Shown here: piece after piece, positions 54,515-62,910 of the stretch
Layout of the letters: every line of letters begins with the position of its first letter
Position numbering within the stretch: the first letter of the stretch is position 1
Assembly (NCBI GenBank): GCA_018712515.1
Contig: DVGW01000011.1
Location: 1-64,000, forward strand
DNA: 64,000 nucleotides
Direction: 5' to 3'
Origin: Aphodovivens avicola
GTDB lineage: Bacteria; Actinomycetota; Coriobacteriia; Coriobacteriales; Eggerthellaceae
Program-made: the position numbers and the translations under genes
The notes under the pieces: generated by a model
Told to the model about the DNA's origin: nothing
Database searches by the model: none
Seen by the model: only the letters and a program-made list of their open reading frames with translations

Positions 54515-54817
54515 CTAAACCGAAGCCGAGGTGATGATCTTCATCGCCACCTGCTGGCTGAGGGCGACCTGGGTTCCCTTCACCTCGACGATCATGTTGC
54601 CGGAGGCCTGGGACACCGCCTTGATCTGCGCGCCGGGCACGAACCCGAGCGTCTCGAGATGACGCTGCAGCTCCTCTTTGCCGCGGACCTTCACCACCCG
54701 CGCCTCCTCGCCGCTTCTCAGAAACGACAGCGGCACCTGATGGCACGTCGCGTTCGCCATCTGGGGGTCAGCGCCCATCGCCCGTCCTTCCGCTTTCATG
54801 GCAGCCGCGTTTTCCAT
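54515..54817 (-). CDS. feoA: FeoA-family protein, first copy in operon
   Basis: A 100-residue FeoA paralogue with a 30-residue Met/Ala-rich N-terminal extension. The SH3-like core reads PLSFLRSGEEARVVKVRG, LQRHLETLGFVPGAQIKAV and ends VALSQQVAMKIITSA. AAGGAG lies five bases before the ATG at 54817. Two tandem feoA genes before feoB are common in Clostridia and Coriobacteria. It is the first gene of the operon, behind the promoter at 54842. Confidence 0.92.
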   Translation of the reverse strand: MENAAAMKAEGRAMGADPQMANATCHQVPLSFLRSGEEARVVKVRGKEELQRHLETLGFVPGAQIKAVSQASGNMIVEVKGTQVALSQQVAMKIITSASV

Positions 54818-54841
54818 GCTCGCGCTCCTTGGGTTAGCCCT

Positions 54842-54873
54842 ATATAACAAATGCATGATAGCTCAGGTTAACT
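54842..54873 (-). promoter_or_regulatory. feo operon promoter with overlapping GGTTAACT box
   Basis: On the minus strand TTAACC (54866-54871), 18 bp and TTATAT (54842-54847) form a promoter 25 bases before feoA. The -35 lies inside AGTTAACCTGAGC, sharing the GGTTAACT core with the DtxR-like box at 50663. Iron repression is the expected behaviour. Confidence 0.55.
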
Positions 54874-54929
54874 TGGAATGGAAGCCCTGTTTAACTTTTT
54901 TTGGCATGCCGCCCCAAGGGGATCCGGTT

Positions 54930-54990
54930 CCCCTCCCGGCGCACGATCCCACGCCCCTCCCGGCGCACGATTCATATCCCTCCCGGCACG
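54930..54990. repeat. 24-bp tandem repeat upstream of the deformylase-like gene
   Basis: CCCCTCCCGGCGCACGAT occurs at 54930-54947 and exactly again at 54954-54971; a shorter third copy (CCCTCCCGGCACG) follows near 54978. The 371-bp gap 54818-55188 has no gene. Confidence 0.6.
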
Positions 54991-55188
54991 CCGCCGAAAA
55001 CGACCACCGTCCCGTCGCCGCATCGCAGTGCGCACCACGTCGCCGGCTAGATTGCGACCCCGTTTCGCACGCAAGCCGCATCCACCCGCGCGCGCAGGTC
55101 TGCTATCATTGCCGACGAAAGCCACGCCGCGCGAAGCGGCGCCAATCGCCGTCCGGCATGCCGGCGGCCCGGGAGAATCGAGCACACC

Positions 55189-55602
55189 ATGATCAAGGAG
55201 ATCGTGAAGGACGCGGAGTTCCTCAGCCAGCCGGCCGAGCCCGCAACCGTCGAGGACGCCCAGGTGGGCGAGGATCTGGTCGACACAATGCGCGTAGCCG
55301 AGGCCGCCTGCCTCGCCGCCAACCAGATCGGCTCCCGCAAGGCGGTGATCGCCTACAACGACAACGGCCGCACGTTCGTGATGTACAACCCGCACCTCGA
55401 ATCGGGCCTGCAGCGCTTCAGCACGGTCGAGGAGTGCCTAAGCCTGGACGAGCCCAGCGTCGTCGAGCGCTTCAAGATGATCCGCGTGTCCTACGAGGTC
55501 TTCGCGGGCGGCAAGCTCGAGAAGCGCACGCGCAAGTTCACCGGCTGGGCCGCGCAGGCCGTCCAGCACGCCATCGACCACTGTGAGGGCAAGCTGGTGT
55601 AA
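55189..55602 (+). CDS. Peptide deformylase-like protein lacking the catalytic Glu
   Basis: A 137-residue protein of the short clostridial deformylase-like type. Motif 1 is CLAANQIGSRKA, motif 2 EECLSLDE with the metal Cys, motif 3 VQHAIDHCEGK. The third motif should be HExxH; here the catalytic Glu is Ala (codon GCC), while both His and the Cys that bind metal remain. The fold and metal site may survive, but deformylation as known needs this Glu. Either this is an inactive paralogue with another role, or a genome with a second, active def gene elsewhere. GGGAG lies 13 bases before the ATG. Confidence 0.85.
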   Translation: MIKEIVKDAEFLSQPAEPATVEDAQVGEDLVDTMRVAEAACLAANQIGSRKAVIAYNDNGRTFVMYNPHLESGLQRFSTVEECLSLDEPSVVERFKMIRVSYEVFAGGKLEKRTRKFTGWAAQAVQHAIDHCEGKLV

Positions 55603-55760
55603 CAGCCCAAACGAAAGATCTCCGGGTCGTTCGTAGGATCAGCGAGGAGCCCTCTCGTGCTCGACATTCGCGGGATCGCGCAGGCGAAACGCACTTCGGT
55701 ACGTGAGCCTGCGGGATCGTGCGAAGATCCGGCGCGAGAGGATCACCGCAGCGTCGGCCC

Positions 55761-55788
55761 GTTCCGCCGGCTGGCAAGCCGGCGGAAC
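55761..55788 (+). terminator. 12-bp stem-loop between deformylase-like gene and threonine synthase
   Basis: GTTCCGCCGGCT pairs perfectly with AGCCGGCGGAAC across a GGCA loop. It lies 160 bases past the deformylase-like stop and ahead of the thrC promoter. No T-run follows immediately, so termination is probable but not certain. Confidence 0.5.
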
Positions 55789-55804
55789 ATAGAAATATCT
55801 TGTT

Positions 55805-55849
55805 AGCGAGAATATTCTCGCTTATCACACATCCTGACCCCTGTATACT
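55805..55849 (+). promoter_or_regulatory. Palindrome and promoter of threonine synthase gene
   Basis: AGCGAGAATATTCTCGCT (55805-55822) is a perfect 18-bp palindrome. TTATCA (55822-55827), 16 bp and TATACT (55844-55849) make the probable promoter directly after it, so a regulator bound to the palindrome would touch the -35 region. Confidence 0.6.
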
Positions 55850-55886
55850 GCTGATGGATAATGAACATCGGGCGACGGGAGCAGGG

Positions 55887-57437
55887 ATGACCCCCAATCT
55901 GTATATCGACACGCGGGGCAAGGCGCCCCAAGCCACCACATTCACCGAAGCCGTGATCGACGGCCTCGCGCCGGGCGGAGGACTGTACGTTCCCGAGACC
56001 ATCCCCCAGATGACGATGGACGAGATCCTGTCGCTGGCGCGGATGCCCTACGCCCAGCGCGCCGCGCACGTGTACCGCGCGTTCCGGGTCGACCTTCCCG
56101 ACGATGTTGTCGACCGCTTCATGGAACAGGTCTACGGCGACAACTTCGACACGCCCGAGATCTGCCCGATCACCTCGCTCGACGCCGACACGCACGTGCT
56201 CGAGCTGTGGCACGGCCCCACCAGCGCGTTCAAGGACATGGCGCTGCAGTGCCTGCCGCGCTTCTTCTCGGCAAGCGTCGAAAAGCAGCATGACGAAGGC
56301 AGGATCGACCACGACTTCATGATCCTCGTCGCGACGTCCGGCGATACGGGCAAGGCCGCGCTCGAGGGCTTCAAGGACGTCGACCATGTGAGCGTGGGCG
56401 TGCTGTACCCCGATGGCGGTGTGAGTGACATCCAGCGCAAGCAGATGGTCACCACCACCGGCTCCAACGTGTCCGTCTGGGGCGTGCGCGGCAACTTCGA
56501 CGACTGCCAGACCGGCGTCAAGAAGGTGTTCGGCGACGAGGCGTTCGCCCGCGAGCTGATGGATCAGCGCAAGATCGCGCTCTCCAGCGCAAACTCCATC
56601 AACTGGGGACGCCTGATGCCCCAGATCGTGTACTACCTGTCCGCGTACGCGACGCTGGTCGCCCAGGGCAAGGTCGCCGCGGGCGACCCCATCGACGTGT
56701 GCGTGCCCACCGGCAACTTCGGCAACATCCTCGCCGCCTACTACGCCAAGCGGATGGGCTGCCCCATCGAGATGCTCCTGTGCGCCAGCAACGAGAACCG
56801 CGTGCTGACCGACTTCATCAACACCGGCACCTACGACATCTCCCAACGCGAGTTCGTCCTGACGCCCTCCCCGTCGATGGACATCCTGGTGTCCTCCAAC
56901 CTGGAGCGCCAGCTCTTCGAGCTCACCGACCGCGACCCCGCGGCGATCAGCGGGTGGATGGCCGACCTCAACAGCCAGCGCCGCTTCCGCGTCGACGAGC
57001 GCACCTTCGCCCGCCTGCGCGAGGCGTACCGCGCGGATTCGATCGACAACGCAACCTGCCTGGCAGCCATCAAGGAGGTCTTCGACCATCACGGCTACCT
57101 CATCGACCCGCACACCGCCGTCGCCTGGAAGGCGGCGCAGAACCTGCGCGGCGCCAACCCTGTCCTCATCGCCAGCACCGCCCACTGGGCCAAGTTCGGC
57201 GACAACGTGTACCGCGCCCTGAACGGGATCGCCGCGGGCGAACCCCTTCCCGGCGAGGTTGCGGCGCTCACCGGCTGCCAACTCAACCGGATCATCGCGG
57301 AGCGGACCGGATCGGCCATTCCTCGCGGTTTGGCGGATCTCGACGAGATGCCGGTGCGCTTCACCGAGGTGATCGACGGCACGACGAACGCGATCGAGAA
57401 GGCGGCGTTGGATTTCTCCGCCGCGCGCAACGACTAG
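55887..57437 (+). CDS. thrC: Threonine synthase
   Basis: A 516-residue PLP enzyme that converts O-phosphohomoserine to threonine. The PLP lysine is in GPTSAFKDMALQ, preceded by TFTEAVIDGLAPGGGLYVPE at the N-terminus; VATSGDTGKAALEGF and VPTGNFGNILAAYYA bind the phosphate groups. The length matches the long bacterial form. GGGAG lies before the ATG at 55887. A ModE-like gene follows 61 bases later. Confidence 0.95.
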   Translation: MTPNLYIDTRGKAPQATTFTEAVIDGLAPGGGLYVPETIPQMTMDEILSLARMPYAQRAAHVYRAFRVDLPDDVVDRFMEQVYGDNFDTPEICPITSLDADTHVLELWHGPTSAFKDMALQCLPRFFSASVEKQHDEGRIDHDFMILVATSGDTGKAALEGFKDVDHVSVGVLYPDGGVSDIQRKQMVTTTGSNVSVWGVRGNFDDCQTGVKKVFGDEAFARELMDQRKIALSSANSINWGRLMPQIVYYLSAYATLVAQGKVAAGDPIDVCVPTGNFGNILAAYYAKRMGCPIEMLLCASNENRVLTDFINTGTYDISQREFVLTPSPSMDILVSSNLERQLFELTDRDPAAISGWMADLNSQRRFRVDERTFARLREAYRADSIDNATCLAAIKEVFDHHGYLIDPHTAVAWKAAQNLRGANPVLIASTAHWAKFGDNVYRALNGIAAGEPLPGEVAALTGCQLNRIIAERTGSAIPRGLADLDEMPVRFTEVIDGTTNAIEKAALDFSAARND

Positions 57438-57498
57438 CACCCCACGCAGCCACCTGCGAAGACGTCACCGCGGAGACGCCGCGGAGAAAGGAACGACC

Positions 57499-57843
57499 AT
57501 GAAGGACCTCGGAGTTTTGAAGCCCACGATCAGGCTCTCCATCACCAACCCCGTCTCCGAGAGCGGGTCGGTGTTCGGCCGCGGCATCGCCAACCTGTGC
57601 CTGGGCGTTCGCGAAGCCGGCTCCCTCAACGCCGCCGCCAAGGGCATGGGCATGGCCTACAGCAAGGCGTGGCGCATCATCAAGGAGACCGAGGCGGCGC
57701 TCGGCATCCAGCTGCTCAACCGCGACGGCGCGCACGGCAGCACCCTCACCGAGGAGGGCGACGCCCTGCTGGACGCCTACATCTCCATCGACGCCCAGCT
57801 CCAGAAGGACGCCGAGAAGGCGTTCAAGACCATCCTGTCCTAG
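57499..57843 (+). CDS. ModE-type winged-helix regulator
   Basis: A 114-residue protein made of a LysR/ModE-like winged helix: VREAGSLNAAAKGMGMAYSKAWRIIKETEAALGIQLLNRDG, then TLTEEGDALLDAY. It has no molybdate-binding MOP domains, so it is the short form often found in anaerobes near molybdenum genes. GGAGAAAGG precedes the ATG. It fits with mobBA in this window, though its target is unknown. Confidence 0.87.
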   Translation: MKDLGVLKPTIRLSITNPVSESGSVFGRGIANLCLGVREAGSLNAAAKGMGMAYSKAWRIIKETEAALGIQLLNRDGAHGSTLTEEGDALLDAYISIDAQLQKDAEKAFKTILS

Positions 57844-57868
57844 CTGCCATCGCGGCATGGGCGCGGCG

Positions 57869-58621
57869 TCACAGCCACGGCGCGCCCATGCCGAACGCAG
57901 CCCAAACGCAGAAGAACGGGGCGAGCGGAACCGCCGTCCCCGGATCGATCGCGCGCAGGGCGACTCCGACGAAGATGCCCGCCGCCGCTGTCAGGAAGCA
58001 CGCGGCGAACCCGTCGAACGCGCCGAATCCCGACGCCAGCGACAGCGCCATCATGCAGCGGACATCCCCGCCTCCCACCGCCATCCCACTCCCCCTCCTC
58101 GCCGCCACGCGATTGCAGAGCAGGCAGAACGCGACGACGACGCCCCCGAACGCGGCACCCGCCACGATCGAGCGTGCGCCCGCCCCCAACGCCTGGAAGA
58201 CAATGCCCGCCGCCCCTGCCAGATAGCAGGTTTCGCGGGGGATCGAGCGTGCCGCCAGGTCGCATGCCGTCGCCGTCAGAACCGCCGCCCACACCGCCAG
58301 CCAGCAGAGCGCGCCGACAGACGCAAGGGGATCATGCGCCGAACCCGCTGCATACGAAACCCACGCCGCCCATCCGCACGCGATGCCGAACACCGCCGCG
58401 CTCAAGGCGCGCGCGGAAGGCGGGTTTCCGCGATCCGGCGCGCCCGGCTGCCCTTCCACGCCCGGAACAGCACCCGCCCGCGCGGCGACGCGCTCAAGCA
58501 GGATCCCCGCCGTTAAAGGAAGGAGGGAGAACGCCAAGATGCCGCCCGAGATCGCGGAGAGCAGGCAGACCGCCGTCCCGACGGGATCAGCCAAGGCGAC
58601 GGAGCCGGCAACGGAGCCCAT
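57869..58621 (-). CDS. Prepilin peptidase (A24 / TadV type)
   Basis: A 250-residue membrane aspartic protease that cuts Flp-type prepilins. Six to seven hydrophobic spans are seen. The first catalytic Asp is in ATACDLAARSIPRETC; the second in AVGGGDVRCMMALS, a variant of the GxGD motif. There is no N-terminal methylase domain. It follows the zinc-ribbon gene by four bases and is the last gene of the Tad-type cluster. Confidence 0.87.
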   Translation of the reverse strand: MGSVAGSVALADPVGTAVCLLSAISGGILAFSLLPLTAGILLERVAARAGAVPGVEGQPGAPDRGNPPSARALSAAVFGIACGWAAWVSYAAGSAHDPLASVGALCWLAVWAAVLTATACDLAARSIPRETCYLAGAAGIVFQALGAGARSIVAGAAFGGVVVAFCLLCNRVAARRGSGMAVGGGDVRCMMALSLASGFGAFDGFAACFLTAAAGIFVGVALRAIDPGTAVPLAPFFCVWAAFGMGAPWL

Positions 58622-58625
58622 GGCG

Positions 58626-59363
58626 CTACCCCGCCGCTTCGACCGGCTGCGCGGCGCCCGTCGAAGCGGCGGAGCCCTTGAGCGAGCGCCGGCGCAGGAT
58701 CGAACGCGACGAATGCGCGGATCGTCGTTGCACGGCGGATGCGGTGGACGACGATGCCGAAGGAGCATCCCTGCGCGCCGTCCCGACCGATACGACGAAG
58801 CCGTCTTCGGTCACCGCGAAGCGCGGAACAACGTCGTCCCCGCCGATCGGCCGTCGAAACGCGCTGCCCGCGCGGGCGGTCCGCGCGGGCGCACCGCGGA
58901 ATTCTATGCGCATGACCCATCCCTCTTGCCCGTCCGGCCCCTGCCCCCATCCGGGCATTGCCAAAGATCCCGCGCGCCCGCCGTCCTCAACGAATTCTGA
59001 GGCAGCCACCGGGAAGGTGCCCTTACCGCCCTCGCCGTCCTTGTCGCGTTCGTCGACGGACGAGGCGCCCCCGCCCGTCGACGTGCCGTCAGCGGACCCG
59101 GATGCCGCGGGCGGCTCCGCACCGTCCACTCGGCTGGCGCCGGCCTTCGGCTCCGCGCATTCCGCCCGGCAGACGCCACCCTCCGACAGCGCGCCGTCTC
59201 CCGGAAAAGTCTCGGCGCCTCCGCCCAGCCACGCATCCATCCGCTCGTCGAGATCGGCCGGAACGGTCTCGGCAAGAGCCTCCTCCTCGAAACGGTGCAG
59301 GCATCCGTAGCAGATCCTCGCGTCGTCGAAGGCTATCGCCTTGCAGATCGGGCACTCCTTCAT
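58626..59363 (-). CDS. Zinc-ribbon protein of the Tad cluster
   Basis: A 245-residue protein. The N-terminus is a zinc ribbon (MKECPICKAIAF, ICYGCLHRFEEEAL). A disordered acidic stretch rich in Gly, Ser, Asp and Glu (about 60-140) follows, then a domain with GWVMRIEFRGAP and VVPRFAVTEDGFVVSVG that recalls a short FHA-like or beta-sandwich fold. No membrane span is seen. Its ATG overlaps the stop of the DUF192 gene (ATGA). The function in pilus assembly is unknown. Confidence 0.75.
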   Translation of the reverse strand: MKECPICKAIAFDDARICYGCLHRFEEEALAETVPADLDERMDAWLGGGAETFPGDGALSEGGVCRAECAEPKAGASRVDGAEPPAASGSADGTSTGGGASSVDERDKDGEGGKGTFPVAASEFVEDGGRAGSLAMPGWGQGPDGQEGWVMRIEFRGAPARTARAGSAFRRPIGGDDVVPRFAVTEDGFVVSVGTARRDAPSASSSTASAVQRRSAHSSRSILRRRSLKGSAASTGAAQPVEAAG

Positions 59364-59740
59364 CGCCGCCCACCCCCTTCGGCCGCGTTCCGCGTCCCCG
59401 AGAGCGCGAGGCGCTCCCCCTGGCGGAACCAGGGGCTTTCGCACCGCGAGATGCGCTCGATGACGCACACGGCCTGGCGGTTCCTCAGACGGCGGAAGGG
59501 CCCGACCCTGCGATGCGCTTCGAGGATCGTCCCGCATGCGTCGACGAACGCCACGTCGATGGGCCTGCGCATGCCCATCGTGTGGATGTCGCGGCACGGC
59601 GCGATCACCAGCATCCCCTCGAAATCTCCGCGTGCGAAAAGCCCGCGCGCCCGGGAAAACGGATTCAGCGCGAATCTCACCGACGCGGCGCCCGCTCCGC
59701 CTCCCTCCCGCTTTCCACGTACCGTCTTCCCTTTCTCCAT
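59360..59740 (-). CDS. DUF192-family protein
   Basis: A 126-residue protein matching DUF192: VRFALNPFSRARGLFARGDFEGML-type, then CRDIHTMGMRRPIDVAFVDACG and ILEAHRRVGPFR. The family is usually secreted and often lies beside Tad pilus genes, but no signal peptide is visible here. It overlaps the zinc-ribbon gene by ATGA and lies 31 bases after the gene at 59772. The biochemical role of the family is not settled. Confidence 0.85.
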   Translation of the reverse strand: MEKGKTVRGKREGGGAGAASVRFALNPFSRARGLFARGDFEGMLVIAPCRDIHTMGMRRPIDVAFVDACGTILEAHRRVGPFRRLRNRQAVCVIERISRCESPWFRQGERLALSGTRNAAEGGGRR

Positions 59741-59771
59741 ATCCGCTCCCTTCCTCATGGGCGCCCCGCGC

Positions 59772-60275
59772 TCATCCTTCGGACGCGGAGCAGGTGATGA
59801 CGACCGAGGTCGCCTCGCCCGACCAGACGCAGCTGATGAACAGCCAGGTGAAGCGTCCCTCTTCCTTGACGAACGAGCCGCAATCGTCCCTTCCGCTGTC
59901 AACGGACGCCCATCCGGCGGCCTCCAACTCGGCGGAAAGCGCCGCGAACGCCGACGGCGCGTCGGATCGCTCGACGAACCCCACGACCGGGCCCTGCGCC
60001 GCGACGCGGACGTCCTCCCGATCCTCCAGGCGCAGGACCTCCTCCTGGAACCCCTCGGGAAGCAGCCCCAGCGCATCCGATGCGACGGCTTCGGATGCGC
60101 CCCCCGAATCTGCCGCGATCCGCAGCTTCTCGGCGACTCCTTCGTGCGGGGCATCGAGCGCGAACTCGACGGCGACGCATGCGACGACGACGGCCGCGAT
60201 GAACGCCGTCGCCTTCAGAACGCGGCGCGGCGCCGGCGAGGCGGCAGGCTCCCTCGCGTGCTTCGGCCCGCTCAT
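59772..60275 (-). CDS. Membrane-anchored protein of the Tad cluster
   Basis: A 167-residue protein with one N-terminal membrane span (VLKATAFIAAVVVACVAVEFAL, about 18-40) and an extracytoplasmic domain with two cysteines (DDCGSFVKEEG, FISCVWSG) that could form a disulfide. It ends TSVVITCSASEG. The ATG overlaps the stop of the TadE-like gene upstream (ATGA). No family is recognised. The position suggests an accessory pilus or secretion component. Confidence 0.78.
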   Translation of the reverse strand: MSGPKHAREPAASPAPRRVLKATAFIAAVVVACVAVEFALDAPHEGVAEKLRIAADSGGASEAVASDALGLLPEGFQEEVLRLEDREDVRVAAQGPVVGFVERSDAPSAFAALSAELEAAGWASVDSGRDDCGSFVKEEGRFTWLFISCVWSGEATSVVITCSASEG

Positions 60276-60766
60276 ACGAACACCCCCGGCTTGTACTGGT
60301 CGACGGTGAAGTCGACCGTGTGCGAGAGACCGGGAAGCTCGACGCCGAAGACCTCGGAGCGCAAGCCCAGCCCGAACAGCGTCGGGAAGTACTCCAGCGT
60401 CGCCCTGAACTCGAGCCTGCCGCCGAACACCGACTCCACCGACACCGAAACCGCCAGGTTGTCCCGGTCGAACGCGCGCGCGAGCTCGCCTTCGACCAGC
60501 TCCCTGCTGCGCCGGATGTCCTGGCCGTAGGCGGGGGACGCCGCGTGGACGCGCACCGCCTGGTGGGCGAGCCTGTCGAACGCGGCGCAATCCGAGAGGA
60601 ACAGCGTCGCGTTCACCACGATGACCGCGATCGCGATCATGACCGGCAGCGCCGCCATCAGCTCGACGGTCGCCTGCCCGCCTTCCCGCCGGTGCGCCGG
60701 CGCCCCCCAACGCCCACGACGCGGGCGGCACCGGTGCCGTCGCCCGCGACGTCCCGTCACTCCCAT
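60272..60766 (-). CDS. TadE-like pseudopilin
   Basis: A 164-residue protein with a basic N-terminus, then GGQATVELMAALPVMIAIAVIV, the TadE signature of a Gly before the cleavage site, a Glu five residues later and a hydrophobic span. The rest is an extracytoplasmic beta-rich domain (VSVSVESVFGGRLEFRATLEY). Such minor pseudopilins are processed by the prepilin peptidase. The gene overlaps the TadG-like gene by ten bases. Confidence 0.83.
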   Translation of the reverse strand: MGVTGRRGRRHRCRPRRGRWGAPAHRREGGQATVELMAALPVMIAIAVIVVNATLFLSDCAAFDRLAHQAVRVHAASPAYGQDIRRSRELVEGELARAFDRDNLAVSVSVESVFGGRLEFRATLEYFPTLFGLGLRSEVFGVELPGLSHTVDFTVDQYKPGVFV

Positions 60767-62910
60767 ACCCTCACCCCCGTCACCGTCGCGCCCAGATCGC
60801 GCAGGGCGTCCGCCGCGTCCTCGACGAAGCGCTCCGCCCCCTCGGTCAGCGCCGCGGGCAGGGCGATGCGGATGGTGAATGCCGGGCCTCCCGAGAACAG
60901 CTCGACGTCGGCGACCTCGATGCCGCCCGACAGTGCCGCGATCCGATCGGTCAGAGCCGTCTCGGCCGCGCCCACCACCGACGAAAAGATGTCGGAGGAA
61001 GCCGATGGATAGGCGATCACCTGGCGCTTCACCGACACGAGACGCGCCGAGAACTCAGAGCCGTCCTTCTGCGCCACATGGGCCGAATTGACGAGCGCCG
61101 GTTTGAGCGCGTCCATCTCCACCGGCTGCAGGCCGACCGAGGCGATCGCGTCCTCGAAAAACCCCGTCACCCATGTCCCCAGACCGCTCGCCCCGGCGAA
61201 CGGGAGGAAGTCGAGCGCCCCCGACACGGCGCCGCCGAGCGCCTCCTGCCCCGTCGAGTACACCGAGAGAAGACCTCCCCACACATCCAGGACGATGCCC
61301 GCGAACCCGGCGGCTATGCCGTCGCCCAGCCCGTCCAGCAGCGAGGAGATGACGTTGCCCTGGTCGTCCGCCTCGTCGGGAACCAGCGTCGCCGCCGAAA
61401 TCGCCGCCCGCGCGCCGAGCACGCCGGCGTCGTCGACGAACGAGTTCGCGAACCCGGACGACGAAGGCACCTCCGCGAGGTTGACGACGAACACGATCGT
61501 CCCCAGGTTCCCCGGAGGAGCCGCATCGATGCGGAAATCCGCCGCCTCGCCGATGAGGTCGGCGCACCAATCGAGCAAGCCGCCCGCCTTGTCCTTGACC
61601 GCCTGGGTCTCGGGAGCCAGCTCGACCCGCGCCCGCTCGTATTCCTCCGCCGCGTCGGCGACGACGGCGTAGTGGTACTCGAACCCGTTGTCGATGGAGC
61701 TGGAAGCGGCCGCCACCTTGCCGAGGCTAGCTGCCGTGAACCCGCATGCGGGGCAGGTCGCCATCCCCTCGGCCTCCATCCGGGCGATCGACCCCCATGA
61801 AAGCTCCCCCGTCGCCTCGGGACAGCCGCTCCACGCATGCATCACCGGACCGCGCTCCTCGTCGTCGGTCGAGATGGGATAGGCGGGATCGGTGTAAAGC
61901 GTCGTCGCCCGCATGTCATCGGTGTTGCGCGGCAGACGGGGGAAGTGCGCGTCGAACGTGCTGCCATCGTCGTAGACGTATCCGAACGAGAGCTCCCGCG
62001 CGGCGTAGCGGTAAAACTTCTCCCGCAGCGCCGAGCGCGCCTGCTCCTCAATCGAGGACCCCTCCGGATGCTCGATGGCGATGCGCTGCGCGTAATACGC
62101 CTGAGCGCGGCGCAAGGCGACGGAGAACGACCAGGTGTCGACGCTGCGGTACAGCGGGTTGTCGAGCGCACCCAGCCCCGCCAACGTGTCGGCGCGCTCG
62201 TACATACAGTACCCGGGCGCGTTGCCGCAATCGTGCCTGAACGCGCGCTCCTTCACCGCGGCGGACTCCTGCGCGAGCTCCTCGGCGCGCTCCGCCGCCT
62301 GCCGGATCTCGTCCGCTTGGCCGTCCGCCGCATCCGCCATGTCCTGCGCTCCGCCCGACGAGCCCGCGTCGATGGGCTCGGCATCCGCTGGGAACGGCAG
62401 CGCGAGCGCAAGGTACGACGATCCTCCGTCGGGCCCGTTGTTGGCCTGGGCGATAGCCGCCGCGTTCGCTGCCGACAGGAACGGCAGGGCGGATTGCAGC
62501 GCCGTGAGTCCCTTCGATGCCTTGTCGGAGAACGCGTCGCGCGCGTCGAGGATCTGCTTGCCCGCGCGCAGCAGCCCGGGCGAGGCGCCGGCGGTGTACG
62601 GCGTGCACAGCGCGGCGACCCCCAACCCCGTCGTGACGAGCCCGGTCAACGTCATGGTCAGCGCCACGGCGTCGCATACGCGCACGACGATCATGAACTC
62701 CGCCACTTCGTTTTGCGCCGCGAGCGCCGCGGCGTCGGCGACGTCCTGCACCTCCGCCGCCACCGAGTTGATGCGCTGCACCTGCGCGGCGGAGAACAGA
62801 AGGGACAGCGCGATGAGCAGGGCGAGCACCACGCCGATCGTCGTGAACCCCTCCTCGTCGCGAAACCCGTCCGCCGCCTGCGCCGCGACGCGCGCCGCGC
62901 TTTGCCTCAC
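60757..62910 (-). CDS. Large TadG-like surface protein
   Basis: A 717-residue protein. A short basic start and GFTTIGVVLALLIALSLLFSAA (about 25-45) followed by VQDVADAAALAAQNEVAEF match the N-terminus of TadG-type proteins. A second hydrophobic region (65-100), a Glu/Ala coiled stretch and a large extracytoplasmic part with paired cysteines (CGNAPGYC, CPACGF) follow. The start is probably GTG 62910, overlapping the upstream stop by GTGA; GTG 62919 is the alternative. It may be a pilus tip or adhesive component. Confidence 0.78.
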   Translation of the reverse strand: MRQSAARVAAQAADGFRDEEGFTTIGVVLALLIALSLLFSAAQVQRINSVAAEVQDVADAAALAAQNEVAEFMIVVRVCDAVALTMTLTGLVTTGLGVAALCTPYTAGASPGLLRAGKQILDARDAFSDKASKGLTALQSALPFLSAANAAAIAQANNGPDGGSSYLALALPFPADAEPIDAGSSGGAQDMADAADGQADEIRQAAERAEELAQESAAVKERAFRHDCGNAPGYCMYERADTLAGLGALDNPLYRSVDTWSFSVALRRAQAYYAQRIAIEHPEGSSIEEQARSALREKFYRYAARELSFGYVYDDGSTFDAHFPRLPRNTDDMRATTLYTDPAYPISTDDEERGPVMHAWSGCPEATGELSWGSIARMEAEGMATCPACGFTAASLGKVAAASSSIDNGFEYHYAVVADAAEEYERARVELAPETQAVKDKAGGLLDWCADLIGEAADFRIDAAPPGNLGTIVFVVNLAEVPSSSGFANSFVDDAGVLGARAAISAATLVPDEADDQGNVISSLLDGLGDGIAAGFAGIVLDVWGGLLSVYSTGQEALGGAVSGALDFLPFAGASGLGTWVTGFFEDAIASVGLQPVEMDALKPALVNSAHVAQKDGSEFSARLVSVKRQVIAYPSASSDIFSSVVGAAETALTDRIAALSGGIEVADVELFSGGPAFTIRIALPAALTEGAERFVEDAADALRDLGATVTGVRVWE

